From: Clostridium_AM sp900759715
GTDB taxonomy: Bacteria; Bacillota; Clostridia; Clostridiales; Clostridiaceae
Direction of reading: 5' to 3'
Length of the DNA: 64,000 bases
NCBI GenBank assembly: GCA_900759715.1
Contig: CAAEXF010000007.1
Coordinates: 1-64,000 of the forward strand
In this document: positions 14,419-23,294 of the stretch, piece after piece
Numbering within the stretch: position 1 is the stretch's first letter
Layout: every line of letters starts with the position of its first letter
Notes under the pieces: model-generated
The model's input: only the letters and a program-made list of their open reading frames with translations
Told to the model about the DNA's origin: nothing
Database searches by the model: none
Made by a program: the position numbers and the translations under genes

Positions 14419-17400
14419 TTAGATTACATCAAAAAAGCACATTTGGTCACTTTCAGGAAGACCTTTTAAGCATCCAAACTTTTTAAGCGATTCTACAGCG
14501 GCATTTCCTATCTTAGCACGTTTCTTTAGATCTTCTATAGAGCTGATAGGCTTTCCTTCTTGTTCTGCTTCTTGGACTGCGTTATATATACCTTCTGCTG
14601 CTACATTTCCCATACCGGCTATACTGTTTATAGGTGGCCTTATGCCATCCTCCTCCATTAAGAAGTTTATGGCATGAGATTTATATAAATCAATTGGCAA
14701 GAAATTAATGCCTCTTTCATACATTTCTAAAACCAATTCTAAGTCATCATACATATCCTTATCCTTAGGACCCGCTTGATTACCCATAGCCTCAATTTCC
14801 TTCATCTTTTCCTTAACCTTCTCTTTGCCGAATATCATAAATTCTGAATCAAAGGCTTTTGCTCTGATGGAGAAGTATGCTGAATAATAGGCTTTAGGTA
14901 TGTGAACCTTAAACCAAGCTATTCTGAATGCCATCATTACGTAGGCAGCAGCATGGGCCTTAGGGAACATGTATTTTATCTTTTTACAGGAACCTATGTA
15001 CCACTCTGGCACCTCGTGCTCCCTCATTAAAGCCTCATATTCCGGAAATTTTGGATCTTTTAGTGCCTTTCCCTTACGCACCAGCTCCATTATCTTGAAG
15101 GCTGAATTTGGAGGCAGACTTTGTTTAATAAGATAAACCATAATATCGTCTCTGGTACATACCGCTTCACTTATGCTGGTAACTATTTTTTGATCAATCA
15201 AGTCCTTAGCATTTCCAAGCCACACGTCAGTACCGTGGGAAAGTCCTGATATACATATTAAATCCATGAAGGTTTTTGGCATTGTATCTAAAAGCATTCC
15301 TCTTACGAACTTAGTACCAAACTCAGGAATACCAAAGGTTCCTACCTTGGAATTTATCTGCTCTGGCGTTACTCCTAAAGCTTCCGTTGATGAAAATATA
15401 GACATAGTAGCCTTATCATCCATTGGTATGGTTTGAGGATCCACTCCCGTTAAATCCTGCAGCATTCTTATTACTGTAGGATCGTCGTGGCCAAGTATAT
15501 CTAGCTTCAACAGGTTCTGGTCAATAGAGTGATAGTCAAAATGTGTTGTTATAATATCTGAATTTGGATCATCTGCAGGATGCTGTACAGGGCAGAATTC
15601 AAAAATTTCTCTTCCCTTAGGTACAACTATGATTCCACCAGGGTGCTGCCCTGAGGTTCTTTTTATACCTGTACATCCCTTTGAGATTCTGAGGATTTCT
15701 GCCTTGTTTACTGAAGTATTTTTTTCATCAAAATACTTTTTCACATATCCAAAGGCTGTTTTTTCTGCTATGGTACCTATGGTTCCAGCCTTAAAGGTTG
15801 TGCCCTTTCCAAAGATAACCTCTGTATATTTATGGGCCTTTGCCTGATATTCTCCTGAGAAGTTTAAGTCTATATCCGGCTCTTTATCTCCATTGAAGCC
15901 CAAGAAGGTTTCGAAAGGAATATCTATGCCATCCTTAGCTAAGTTTTCTCCACAAACAGGGCAAGCCTTATCAGGCAAGTCAAAGCCCAGTTTAATGCCG
16001 TAATCCTCAAAGTCTGAATGCTTACATTTTGGACACCTATAATGTGGCGGCAGAGCATTTACCTCCGTTATACCGGTCATATATGCAACAACAGAGGAAC
16101 CAACAGATCCTCTGGAACCTACCAGATAACCATCCTCATTTGATTTCCAAACCAGCTTCTGAGCTATAATGTACATCACGGAGAAACCATTTTTTATAAT
16201 AGAATCCAGCTCTTTCTCTAGTCTTTTCTGAACAAGCTCCGGAAGTGGATCTCCATAAAGCTCATGGGCCTTTTCAAAGGTAATATCCTTAATGGTCTGC
16301 TCACAGCCATCTATGTGTGGTGTAGCTTTATCTGGTGAAATAGGACTGATCTGCTCACACATATCTGCTATCAAATTGGTATTTGTTACAACAACCTCAT
16401 AGGCCTTTTCTGATCCTAAATAGGAAAATTCTCTAAGCATCTCCTCGGTAGTTCTTAAATATAAAGGCGCCTGATTATCTGCATCTTTAAAGCCCTGTCC
16501 TGCCTCTAGTATACGTCTGTATATCTCATCCTCAGGGTCTATGAAATGAACGTCTCCTGTGGCAACTACAGGTTTATTTAATTTTTCTCCAAGAGCTATA
16601 ATTTTTTTATTGATTTCCTTTAGATATTCTTTATTAGGCACCTGCTCTTGCCTTACTAAATAATCATTGTTTCCAAGAGGCTGGATTTCCAAATAATCAT
16701 ATTCCTCAGCAATAGCTTCAATTTCCTCATCGGATTTTCCAAGAAGTATTGACTGATAAAGTTCCCCTTCACTGCAGGCACTTCCAAGAATTAAGCCTTC
16801 AGAATATTTTTTTAACATGCTCTTTAATATACGAGGTTTTTTATAAAAATAATCTAAATTAGAATAGGATACTAGTCTATATAAATTCTTTAAGCCCTCA
16901 TAATTCTTTGCGAATATTATTGCATGATAAGTCCTAAGCTTTTTATACGCTTCCTTCTTTGCAACTTCATCAGAACCGTATATGTCTATATCTTCAAGAG
17001 TTTTTGCCCCTCTTTCTTTAAGCTTTTCAAGCATTATTTTAAAGACCTTAACTGTGGTATCCACGTCATCTAAGGCTCTATGTGCAACCTCCACCTTAAT
17101 GCCAAGGTTTTTAGCGATTCTTCCTAATTTATAGGTTTTAAATTCAGGGAAGACCTCCTGGGCCAAAGTCAAGGTATCCAAATATGTGAAGTCGAAATCA
17201 TAGCCTAAAACTTTCGCATTATGCTTTAAGAAGTTTATATCAAATCCAGCATTATGAGCTACCAAGACACTTCCCTCAATAAACTCCAACATTCTAGGAA
17301 ATACCTTATCTATGGTTTCTGCATCCTTTACCATATCATTGGTTATATTTGTAACCTCCACAACTCTTGGTGGAATAGGCTTTTCAGGATTTACAAAGCA

Positions 17401-18801
17401 ACTAAACTTATCTATTACTTTTCCATCTTTGTATTTCATTATTCCTATCTCAGTAATTTTTTCAGTAACTGGTGAAAAACCTGTAGTTTCCAAATCCAGT
17501 ACGCAATAAGTAGTATCAATGCTCTGTCCCTTAGGATTTGTTACAGAAGGTTTTTTATCTGGTGCTAAATAAGCCTCCACTCCATATAAAATCTTCATAT
17601 CTGGATTATCTCTTCCTAGGAGCTTATGTGCATCAGGGAATGACTGCACTACTCCATGATCTGTTATAGCAATTGATTTCATGCCCCAGCTCATGGCTCT
17701 TTTAATCAAATCAGAGGCACCGGTCATAGCATCCATCTGACTCATTTGTGTATGCATATGCAGCTCTACCCTCTTCACTTCGGCATTATCCTGTCTCTTA
17801 GCCCTCTTTATGCCTTCTGTTTCTATTATAATATTGGCAATCGTCTCAACTTCCCCGGAAAACTGGCTATAACCTGCATTTCCAGCAATCCTAACACCCT
17901 TAGCCTTTTTAAGCCTAGATGTTACCTCACCTTCTTCACCAGGCTTTAAGAAAGACTTACAGGTCATAGAGCTTGAGCCGTCATATAAGTCAAAGGAAAC
18001 TAATGTTTTTCCGCTTCTTAATTCCTTTGCCTCCATATTGGATATTTCACCCTCTAAAACTATCCTACCTTCATCCGGTGTAATGTCAGTAATTTTTATT
18101 ACAGGTTCCCTAATCTTAGAGCTTCTGCCTAATATCAAGAATGGATCGTCTTTTTTATCAGCGGTTTCTGCCTTTCCTTCTTGTTTCTTTTCCGTTTTCC
18201 ATATTTGTTTCTTTTCTGCTGCTTCCTTAGGCGGTTTAGGGGTATTACTGCTTGGGGCGGCCTTAACTTCCTTTTGAGTAATCAGCAGTTCCTTCGCAAA
18301 TGTTTCATCTTGCATTCTTATAAATTCTTCACAGCTTACATTATCAACAAAATTTACTTTATATGCTGTGCCGTACAAGTTTTTTATGGCATCATGAATT
18401 TTTTTATCATAGCCCATGGATTTTAAAAAATCTGATGCAGCCATATTAAAATTAAAATTTATGGTATTTTCAACCACTTCATATTTACTATTATTTAGCA
18501 CTGCTTTTAAGGCAGGATAGCTATATGCCACGAAGAGTATAATATTTTTTAGTTCCTCTTTTATGGGCTTTTTATCCGTTCCATCAGCATACTTTACAGC
18601 GATCTTAGAATCTTTTAATGCAAATCTTTCTCTTATAAACTTATTGAGGCCTTCAAATTCGCCTATTTCAATATATTTATCTGAGCTGATTTTCATTTCC
18701 AGGGTTTTAGTTTTTTTACTTAAGACTACAGATTCTACAATAGCAGTATTTATGTTACCCACTGACTCATAATCACTAAAAATTTCATTTATTCTTTTCA
18801 T
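14419..18801 (-). CDS. polC: DNA polymerase III alpha subunit, Gram-positive PolC type
   Basis: 1460 aa, the usual PolC length. In order: N-terminal region, OB fold (about 235-325), PHP domain (VELHMHTQMSQMD) interrupted by a DEDD 3'-5' exonuclease (CVLDLETTGF, near 430; VAHNAGFDINFL), then the polymerase core with GSRGSVGSSVVAYMTG, a zinc site (CPKCKHSD ... CPVCGENL), EPDIDLNFSGE and the thumb/HhH region. It is the main replicative polymerase. Monocistronic on the minus strand, with its terminator at 14281. Confidence 0.97.
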   Translation of the reverse strand: MKRINEIFSDYESVGNINTAIVESVVLSKKTKTLEMKISSDKYIEIGEFEGLNKFIRERFALKDSKIAVKYADGTDKKPIKEELKNIILFVAYSYPALKAVLNNSKYEVVENTINFNFNMAASDFLKSMGYDKKIHDAIKNLYGTAYKVNFVDNVSCEEFIRMQDETFAKELLITQKEVKAAPSSNTPKPPKEAAEKKQIWKTEKKQEGKAETADKKDDPFLILGRSSKIREPVIKITDITPDEGRIVLEGEISNMEAKELRSGKTLVSFDLYDGSSSMTCKSFLKPGEEGEVTSRLKKAKGVRIAGNAGYSQFSGEVETIANIIIETEGIKRAKRQDNAEVKRVELHMHTQMSQMDAMTGASDLIKRAMSWGMKSIAITDHGVVQSFPDAHKLLGRDNPDMKILYGVEAYLAPDKKPSVTNPKGQSIDTTYCVLDLETTGFSPVTEKITEIGIMKYKDGKVIDKFSCFVNPEKPIPPRVVEVTNITNDMVKDAETIDKVFPRMLEFIEGSVLVAHNAGFDINFLKHNAKVLGYDFDFTYLDTLTLAQEVFPEFKTYKLGRIAKNLGIKVEVAHRALDDVDTTVKVFKIMLEKLKERGAKTLEDIDIYGSDEVAKKEAYKKLRTYHAIIFAKNYEGLKNLYRLVSYSNLDYFYKKPRILKSMLKKYSEGLILGSACSEGELYQSILLGKSDEEIEAIAEEYDYLEIQPLGNNDYLVRQEQVPNKEYLKEINKKIIALGEKLNKPVVATGDVHFIDPEDEIYRRILEAGQGFKDADNQAPLYLRTTEEMLREFSYLGSEKAYEVVVTNTNLIADMCEQISPISPDKATPHIDGCEQTIKDITFEKAHELYGDPLPELVQKRLEKELDSIIKNGFSVMYIIAQKLVWKSNEDGYLVGSRGSVGSSVVAYMTGITEVNALPPHYRCPKCKHSDFEDYGIKLGFDLPDKACPVCGENLAKDGIDIPFETFLGFNGDKEPDIDLNFSGEYQAKAHKYTEVIFGKGTTFKAGTIGTIAEKTAFGYVKKYFDEKNTSVNKAEILRISKGCTGIKRTSGQHPGGIIVVPKGREIFEFCPVQHPADDPNSDIITTHFDYHSIDQNLLKLDILGHDDPTVIRMLQDLTGVDPQTIPMDDKATMSIFSSTEALGVTPEQINSKVGTFGIPEFGTKFVRGMLLDTMPKTFMDLICISGLSHGTDVWLGNAKDLIDQKIVTSISEAVCTRDDIMVYLIKQSLPPNSAFKIMELVRKGKALKDPKFPEYEALMREHEVPEWYIGSCKKIKYMFPKAHAAAYVMMAFRIAWFKVHIPKAYYSAYFSIRAKAFDSEFMIFGKEKVKEKMKEIEAMGNQAGPKDKDMYDDLELVLEMYERGINFLPIDLYKSHAINFLMEEDGIRPPINSIAGMGNVAAEGIYNAVQEAEQEGKPISSIEDLKKRAKIGNAAVESLKKFGCLKGLPESDQMCFFDVI

Positions 18802-19246
18802 CTGCTCTTTAACCTTCTCTCAAAAATTTTTAGTATGTTACTATTATATAAGATAGACTTATGCTTTGTCATGTAGGAAAAATAGGTATACAAGCACTCA
18901 TTTATAAAAATCACAAGGCACGATCGTGCTTTTTTGTATTTCTATAATAATAATTTTACCGATTAATTAAAAAAAATGTAGTTTACGTACAGGTAATACT
19001 ACACACATTATAAAGAATACAGAACTTAATGTTATAATATAGAATAGATATCCTACAATTTAGTACTCATTTGTAAAATATAACGGACTAATGGATAAGA
19101 TATAATTTTGGAAAAGAAATTTTAATACTTAATAACAAGGATAAATTCAAGACATTTGGATATTAGTAGTAAATTCGATTTTAGATTAGTTACATAATAC
19201 AAATAGGAGGATAGGTATGAGATTAACATTAGGAGGACTAGGCATG
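18802..19246. other. Non-coding stretch upstream of polC
   Basis: About 445 nt, AT-rich, no supported ORF. A short GGCACGATCGTGC palindrome followed by TTTTTT lies at 18919-18937, which may be a weak terminator. The stretch must also contain the polC promoter. Confidence 0.5.
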
Positions 19247-19287
19247 AAAAAAGGCTCTTTGGATTATTCATCCAAAGAGCCTTTAAC
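19247..19287 (-). terminator. Terminator of tRNA-Leu(CAA)
   Basis: On the minus strand AAAGGCTCTTTGGAT and ATCCAAAGAGCCTTT form a perfect 15-bp stem followed by TTTTTT, about 15 nt after the tRNA 3' end. Confidence 0.93.
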
Positions 19288-19300
19288 CGTTGATATAACT

Positions 19301-19387
19301 TGGTGCCGGAGGCGGGAGTCGAACCCGCACGGGTGTTACCCCGACGGATTTTGAGTCCGTTGCGTCTGCCAATTCCACCACTTCGGC
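19301..19387 (-). tRNA. tRNA-Leu (anticodon CAA), CCA encoded
   Basis: The minus strand begins GCCGAAGTGGTGGAATTGG and ends CTCCGGCACCA. Acceptor stem GCCGAAG/CTCCGGC (one G-T/A adjustment), anticodon stem ACGGA/TCCGT with loop CTCAAAA giving anticodon CAA, a long variable arm (GGGGTAACACCC) and T-loop GTTCGAC. The long variable arm and identity elements fit class II tRNA-Leu. Confidence 0.95.
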
Positions 19388-19400
19388 AAGTGACAAAGTA

Positions 19401-19429
19401 ATAATATCACATATAATAAATATAGTCAA
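19401..19429 (-). promoter_or_regulatory. Sigma-A promoter of tRNA-Leu(CAA)
   Basis: On the minus strand TTGACT (19424-19429) and TATTAT (19401-19406) are separated by 17 nt and lie 14 nt before the tRNA 5' end. Confidence 0.75.
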
Positions 19430-19696
19430 TAGATGTTTAAGATTATATATAAATGATTAAATATTCTACTTCAATTGTCAAAATGTTATGTATATAGTTT
19501 TGATTTCAATTTTTGCATAAAATCTATTGTGATAGTAGTTTTTATTTGTTAAAATATAATTGTTGAAAAAATGTATTTTTTTATGCGTTTGTGGGAACAA
19601 AAAAGTCCCTGCGGGTTAAAAATAACACTATTAGAACATAAGTATAACTATGTTCTATATAAATAATAATTATATATGTAGGAAGGAGAATAAAAA
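19430..19696. other. Intergenic region and leader of the scaffold gene
   Basis: No ORF. It contains GGGA...TCCC around 19592-19607 and a TAGAACATA/TATGTTCTA hairpin at 19631-19659, about 38 nt before the next start. This could be a leader structure or an operator. Confidence 0.45.
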
Positions 19697-20389
19697 ATGA
19701 TTTATTCAACAGAAGTTGACAGAATGTGTTGTGTAACTAAAGGACCAAATCATGGAGCAGCTCCAATTCCACAAGAGGGAAAATGGGTACAAGCTAAAGA
19801 GGTAAAAGACATATCAGGTTTAACGCATGGTGTAGGTTGGTGTGCTCCACAACAAGGTGCTTGCAAACTTACTTTAAATGTTAAAGACGGTATAATTGAA
19901 GAAGCTTTAGTTGAAACAATAGGATGTTCAGGAATGACTCACTCTGCTGCTATGGCATCAGAAATACTTCCAGGAAAAACTATACTTGAAGCATTAAACA
20001 CAGATTTAGTTTGTGATGCTATAAATACAGCTATGAGAGAATTATTCTTACAAATAGTATATGGAAGAAGCCAAACTGCTTTCTCAGAAGGTGGATTACC
20101 AATAGGAGCAGGACTTGAAGACTTAGGAAAAGGATTAAGAAGCCAAGTTGGTACTATGTACGGAACAAAGGCTAAAGGAACAAGATACCTAGAAATGGCT
20201 GAAGGATATATTACAAAGATAGCTTTAGATGCAGATAATGAGGTTATAGGATATAAATTTGTTCACCTTGGAAAAATGATGGAGTTTATAGGAAAAGGAA
20301 TGGATGCTAACGAAGCTATGGAAAAAGCTACTGGTCAATATGGTAGATTTGATGAAGCTGTAAAAGTTATCGATCCAAGACATGAATAA
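19697..20389 (+). CDS. IscU/NifU-like iron-sulfur scaffold protein, partner of GGGtGRT protein
   Basis: 230 aa. The segment VETIGCSGMTHSAAMASEIL then PGKTILEAL resembles the NifU-N/IscU fold around a conserved cysteine. Further cysteines occur in RMCCVTK, GWCAPQQGACKL and DLVCDAI. The rest (about residues 100-230) is not typical of IscU. The family is usually annotated as an Fe-S assembly scaffold and sits next to the GGGtGRT protein gene, as here (20 nt apart). Its role is not established. GGAAGGAG precedes the ATG. Confidence 0.8.
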   Translation: MIYSTEVDRMCCVTKGPNHGAAPIPQEGKWVQAKEVKDISGLTHGVGWCAPQQGACKLTLNVKDGIIEEALVETIGCSGMTHSAAMASEILPGKTILEALNTDLVCDAINTAMRELFLQIVYGRSQTAFSEGGLPIGAGLEDLGKGLRSQVGTMYGTKAKGTRYLEMAEGYITKIALDADNEVIGYKFVHLGKMMEFIGKGMDANEAMEKATGQYGRFDEAVKVIDPRHE

Positions 20390-20409
20390 TATATAAGGAG
20401 GACGCGAAA

Positions 20410-21411
20410 ATGGCATTATTTGAAAGTTATGAAAGAAGAATTAATCAAATCACACCAGTGCTCGAAAAGTATGGTATGAAGACTTTAGAAGACGCTAAAG
20501 CTGTATGTGATGAAAAAGGAATAGATGTTTATAACATAGTTAAATCAACTCAGACAATATGCTTTGAAAATGCTTGCTGGGCTTATATAGTAGGTGCTGC
20601 AATAGCTATAAAAAAAGGATGTGTAAAAGCTGCTGAAGCTGCCGAAGCTTTAGGAGAAGGATTACAATCTTTCTGTATCCCAGGATCAGTTGCTGATGAC
20701 AGAAAAGTTGGTTTTGGACACGGAAACTTAGCAGCTATGCTTTTAAGAGAAGAAACTAAATGCTTTGCATTCTTAGCAGGACACGAATCATTTGCAGCTG
20801 CTGAAGGTGCTATAAAAATAGCTGAAAAAGCTAACAGAGTTAGAAAAGAGCCATTAAGAGTTATATTAAATGGTCTTGGAAAAGATGCTGCTTATATAAT
20901 CTCAAGAATAAATGGATTTACATATGTTCAAACTAAATTTGACTACTATACAGGAAAGTTAGAAATAGTTAAAGAAAAGGCTTACTCAAATGGACCAAGA
21001 GCTAAGGTTAAGTGTTATGGATCAGATGATGTTAGAGAAGGTGTTGCTATAATGCACCATGAAGGAGTTGACGTATCAATAACTGGTAACTCAACTAACC
21101 CTACAAGATTCCAACACCCAGTTGCAGGAACATATAAAAAAGAATGTGTTGAAATGGGCAAGAAATACTTCTCCGTTGCATCTGGTGGCGGTACTGGAAG
21201 AACTCTTCATCCAGACAACATGGCAGCAGGTCCAGCTTCTTATGGTATGACAGATACTATGGGAAGAATGCACTCAGATGCTCAGTTCGCAGGTTCTTCA
21301 TCAGTTCCAGCTCACGTTGAAATGATGGGACTAATCGGAATGGGTAATAACCCTATGGTAGGTGCTTCCGTTGCAGTAGCTGTTGCTATCGAAGAAGCAA
21401 TGAGAAAATAG
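20410..21411 (+). CDS. GGGtGRT protein, function unknown
   Basis: 333 aa with the family-naming motif SGGGTGRTLHPDNMAAGP near residue 260 and a Gly/Met-rich C-terminus (MMGLIGMGNNPMVGASVAVA). Cysteines occur at FENACWAY, KKGCVKA and SFCIPG. It forms a two-gene unit with the Fe-S scaffold-like gene upstream. AAGGAGG precedes the ATG; a terminator follows. Codons favour GCT, GGA and AGA as in highly expressed clostridial genes. Biochemical role unknown. Confidence 0.85.
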   Translation: MALFESYERRINQITPVLEKYGMKTLEDAKAVCDEKGIDVYNIVKSTQTICFENACWAYIVGAAIAIKKGCVKAAEAAEALGEGLQSFCIPGSVADDRKVGFGHGNLAAMLLREETKCFAFLAGHESFAAAEGAIKIAEKANRVRKEPLRVILNGLGKDAAYIISRINGFTYVQTKFDYYTGKLEIVKEKAYSNGPRAKVKCYGSDDVREGVAIMHHEGVDVSITGNSTNPTRFQHPVAGTYKKECVEMGKKYFSVASGGGTGRTLHPDNMAAGPASYGMTDTMGRMHSDAQFAGSSSVPAHVEMMGLIGMGNNPMVGASVAVAVAIEEAMRK

Positions 21412-21440
21412 TAAAAAATTCATAGTAAAAACTTTGTTAA

Positions 21441-21471
21441 AATGCCTCTATGTCAATCATAGAGGCATAAA
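21441..21471 (+). terminator. Terminator of the scaffold-GGGtGRT operon
   Basis: ATGCCTCTATG and CATAGAGGCAT form a perfect 11-bp stem followed by AAATTTT, about 30 nt after the stop. Confidence 0.85.
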
Positions 21472-21616
21472 TTTTCAAAATTAAAAAAATTCTAAAAATT
21501 TTCTATTTCTATAGTGACATTTCAATATAAACATATTATAATAGTAGAAATATAAGATTTGAATAGCTTAATGCTATACAAACTGCAAATAAAAATAGGA
21601 AAAGGGAGTGGTTTGT

Positions 21617-21751
21617 ATGAAGGAAATGCCAAAGGATATGAATTTCGGAGATGACAAAAAAAGTGATGACAATAAAAAGGTAAAAACTAAAAAGAAGGAA
21701 TCATGTAGATTTTTGTTTGATATGATAGGTAGAATCCTTCCACGAGGTTAA
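21617..21751 (+). CDS. Small Lys/Asp-rich protein with a hydrophobic C-terminus
   Basis: 44 aa: a charged N-terminal two-thirds (MKEMPKDMNFGDDKKSDDNK) and the tail CRFLFDMIGRILPRG, which could be an amphipathic membrane anchor. AAAGGGAG lies about 8 nt upstream and a clear terminator follows, so the unit looks genuine. No family recognised. Confidence 0.6.
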   Translation: MKEMPKDMNFGDDKKSDDNKKVKTKKKESCRFLFDMIGRILPRG

Positions 21752-21767
21752 TAATTTTTGAATATAC

Positions 21768-21804
21768 CAGCAGCAGATTTAATAAAATTCTGCTGCTTTT
21801 TTTT
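21768..21804 (+). terminator. Rho-independent terminator
   Basis: AGCAGCAGA and TCTGCTGCT form a 9-bp stem followed by TTTTTT. Confidence 0.9.
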
Positions 21805-21943
21805 ATACAATGATAACAAAAAAAGTGATTACAAATATGTGAAAACGATATATAATGATATATGCAGGTATTAATACAAAATTCATCAAAGTTTAAAAGA
21901 TATAAATTAAGTTTCAAACAAATTATGAAAAATTTTCATTTAA

Positions 21944-22012
21944 GCAGAGAACTCAAATCTTTGATTTGTAGTGAATCGCTTACTCATTCGACGAAAGGAG
22001 AAGGAGTTTCAT
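21944..22012 (-). repeat. Mosaic repeat, stand-alone inserted module
   Basis: AAGCAGAGAAC, then CAAATC/GATTTG hairpin, then GTGAATCGCTT. The same order appears in reverse inside the loop of copy A (2946-2998), where the hairpin arms are CAAAATC/GATTTTG. The arms differ but stay complementary. Confidence 0.6.
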
Positions 22013-22082
22013 TTAAATATATGAATTTAATGAAATACTAAAATTATATATAATCTAAAGTATTAGATAGGCGGGAGAACAT

Positions 22083-23000
22083 ATGGAAAAGTTATTAGAT
22101 AGTTTAATTGAAAATAATAAAGCTTATACGAAAAATGGAAAAGTAGCGTCCTATATACCGGAATTAGCTAAGGCTAAATCAGAAGCATTAGGAATATGTA
22201 TAACTACTTTAGATGGAGAAGAGTATTGTTCTGGAGAATGCGATGAGAAGTTTACAATTCAAAGTATTTCCAAAGTTATAACTCTAATGTTAGCTATTTT
22301 AGACAATGGAAAAGAAAATGTGTTTAAAAAAGTTGGAATGGAGCCAACTGCAGATGCATTTAATTCTATAATAAATCTAGAAACTAAGAGTCCGCAAAGA
22401 CCTTTAAATCCTATGATAAACTCAGGAGCTATTGCAACGGTTTCTTTAATTTCAGGTGGTGATGGGGACAAGATCTTTGAAAGAATTTTAAAGTTTACTA
22501 GAAAAATAACAGGAAACCCAGATATAAATATCAATGAAGATGTATATAAATCAGAGAAAAATACAGGACATCGAAATAGAGCTTTGGCTTATTTCATGAA
22601 GAGTACTGGAGTAATAGAGGGAGAGGTAGAAGAAGTATTAGATGTATATTTTAAGCAGTGTGCTATAGAAGGAACTTGCAAGGATATAGCAAGAGTGGGA
22701 GCTGTGTTAGCTAATAATGGAGTTTTACCTTGGAATGGTGAAAGGATAGTACCAGCCTATGTGGCTAGAATTGTTAAAACAATAATGGTTACATGTGGAA
22801 TGTATGATGCATCAGGGGATACTGCAGTAAAGATAGGAATACCATGTAAAAGTGGAGTAGGCGGAGGTATACTTGCAGCAGTTCCAATGAGAATGGGAAT
22901 TGGAGTATTTGGACCGGCACTTGATATTAAAGGTAACAGTATTGCAGGAGTAAAAATTCTAGAAGAGTTATCAAAAGAATTAGATTTAAGCATATTTTAG
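22083..23000 (+). CDS. glsA: Glutaminase
   Basis: 305 aa, the usual length for the GlsA/YbgJ family (beta-lactamase-like fold). Signature regions are FTIQSISKVITLMLA (catalytic Ser-x-x-Lys: SISK), PQRPLNPMINSGAIA, MYDASGDTAVKIGIPCKSGVGGG and GVFGPALD. It converts glutamine to glutamate and ammonia in the cytoplasm. GGCGGGAG lies upstream of the ATG. Monocistronic with a terminator at 23036. Confidence 0.95.
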   Translation: MEKLLDSLIENNKAYTKNGKVASYIPELAKAKSEALGICITTLDGEEYCSGECDEKFTIQSISKVITLMLAILDNGKENVFKKVGMEPTADAFNSIINLETKSPQRPLNPMINSGAIATVSLISGGDGDKIFERILKFTRKITGNPDININEDVYKSEKNTGHRNRALAYFMKSTGVIEGEVEEVLDVYFKQCAIEGTCKDIARVGAVLANNGVLPWNGERIVPAYVARIVKTIMVTCGMYDASGDTAVKIGIPCKSGVGGGILAAVPMRMGIGVFGPALDIKGNSIAGVKILEELSKELDLSIF

Positions 23001-23035
23001 TTAAAGTTTATTTGATTATGCCTAAAATATTTGCA

Positions 23036-23116
23036 AAAGATTATATCTGAAATAATTATTTAATAGACGTATTCTGTAAATAGCTATTAAATATATATCA
23101 GATATAATCTTTTTTA
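23036..23116 (+). terminator. Large hairpin terminator of glsA
   Basis: AGATTATATCTGA and TCAGATATAATCT form a perfect 13-bp stem closing a long loop that itself has TTAATAG/CTATTAA pairing, followed by TTTTTT. Confidence 0.85.
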
Positions 23117-23294
23117 CTTTCATATAATTCATATAATGTTTACCAGTATTTCTATTGATATATCATATGAAAAAGGGTATAGTTTATTTAAATTTTTACA
23201 ATAAGCTTTTTCTAATTTATAATAGTAAAAGAAAATAGTAGTGTGTCATACACTTATATTTTTAAAATTTAAATTATGAAAGGTGAGCTAAAAT

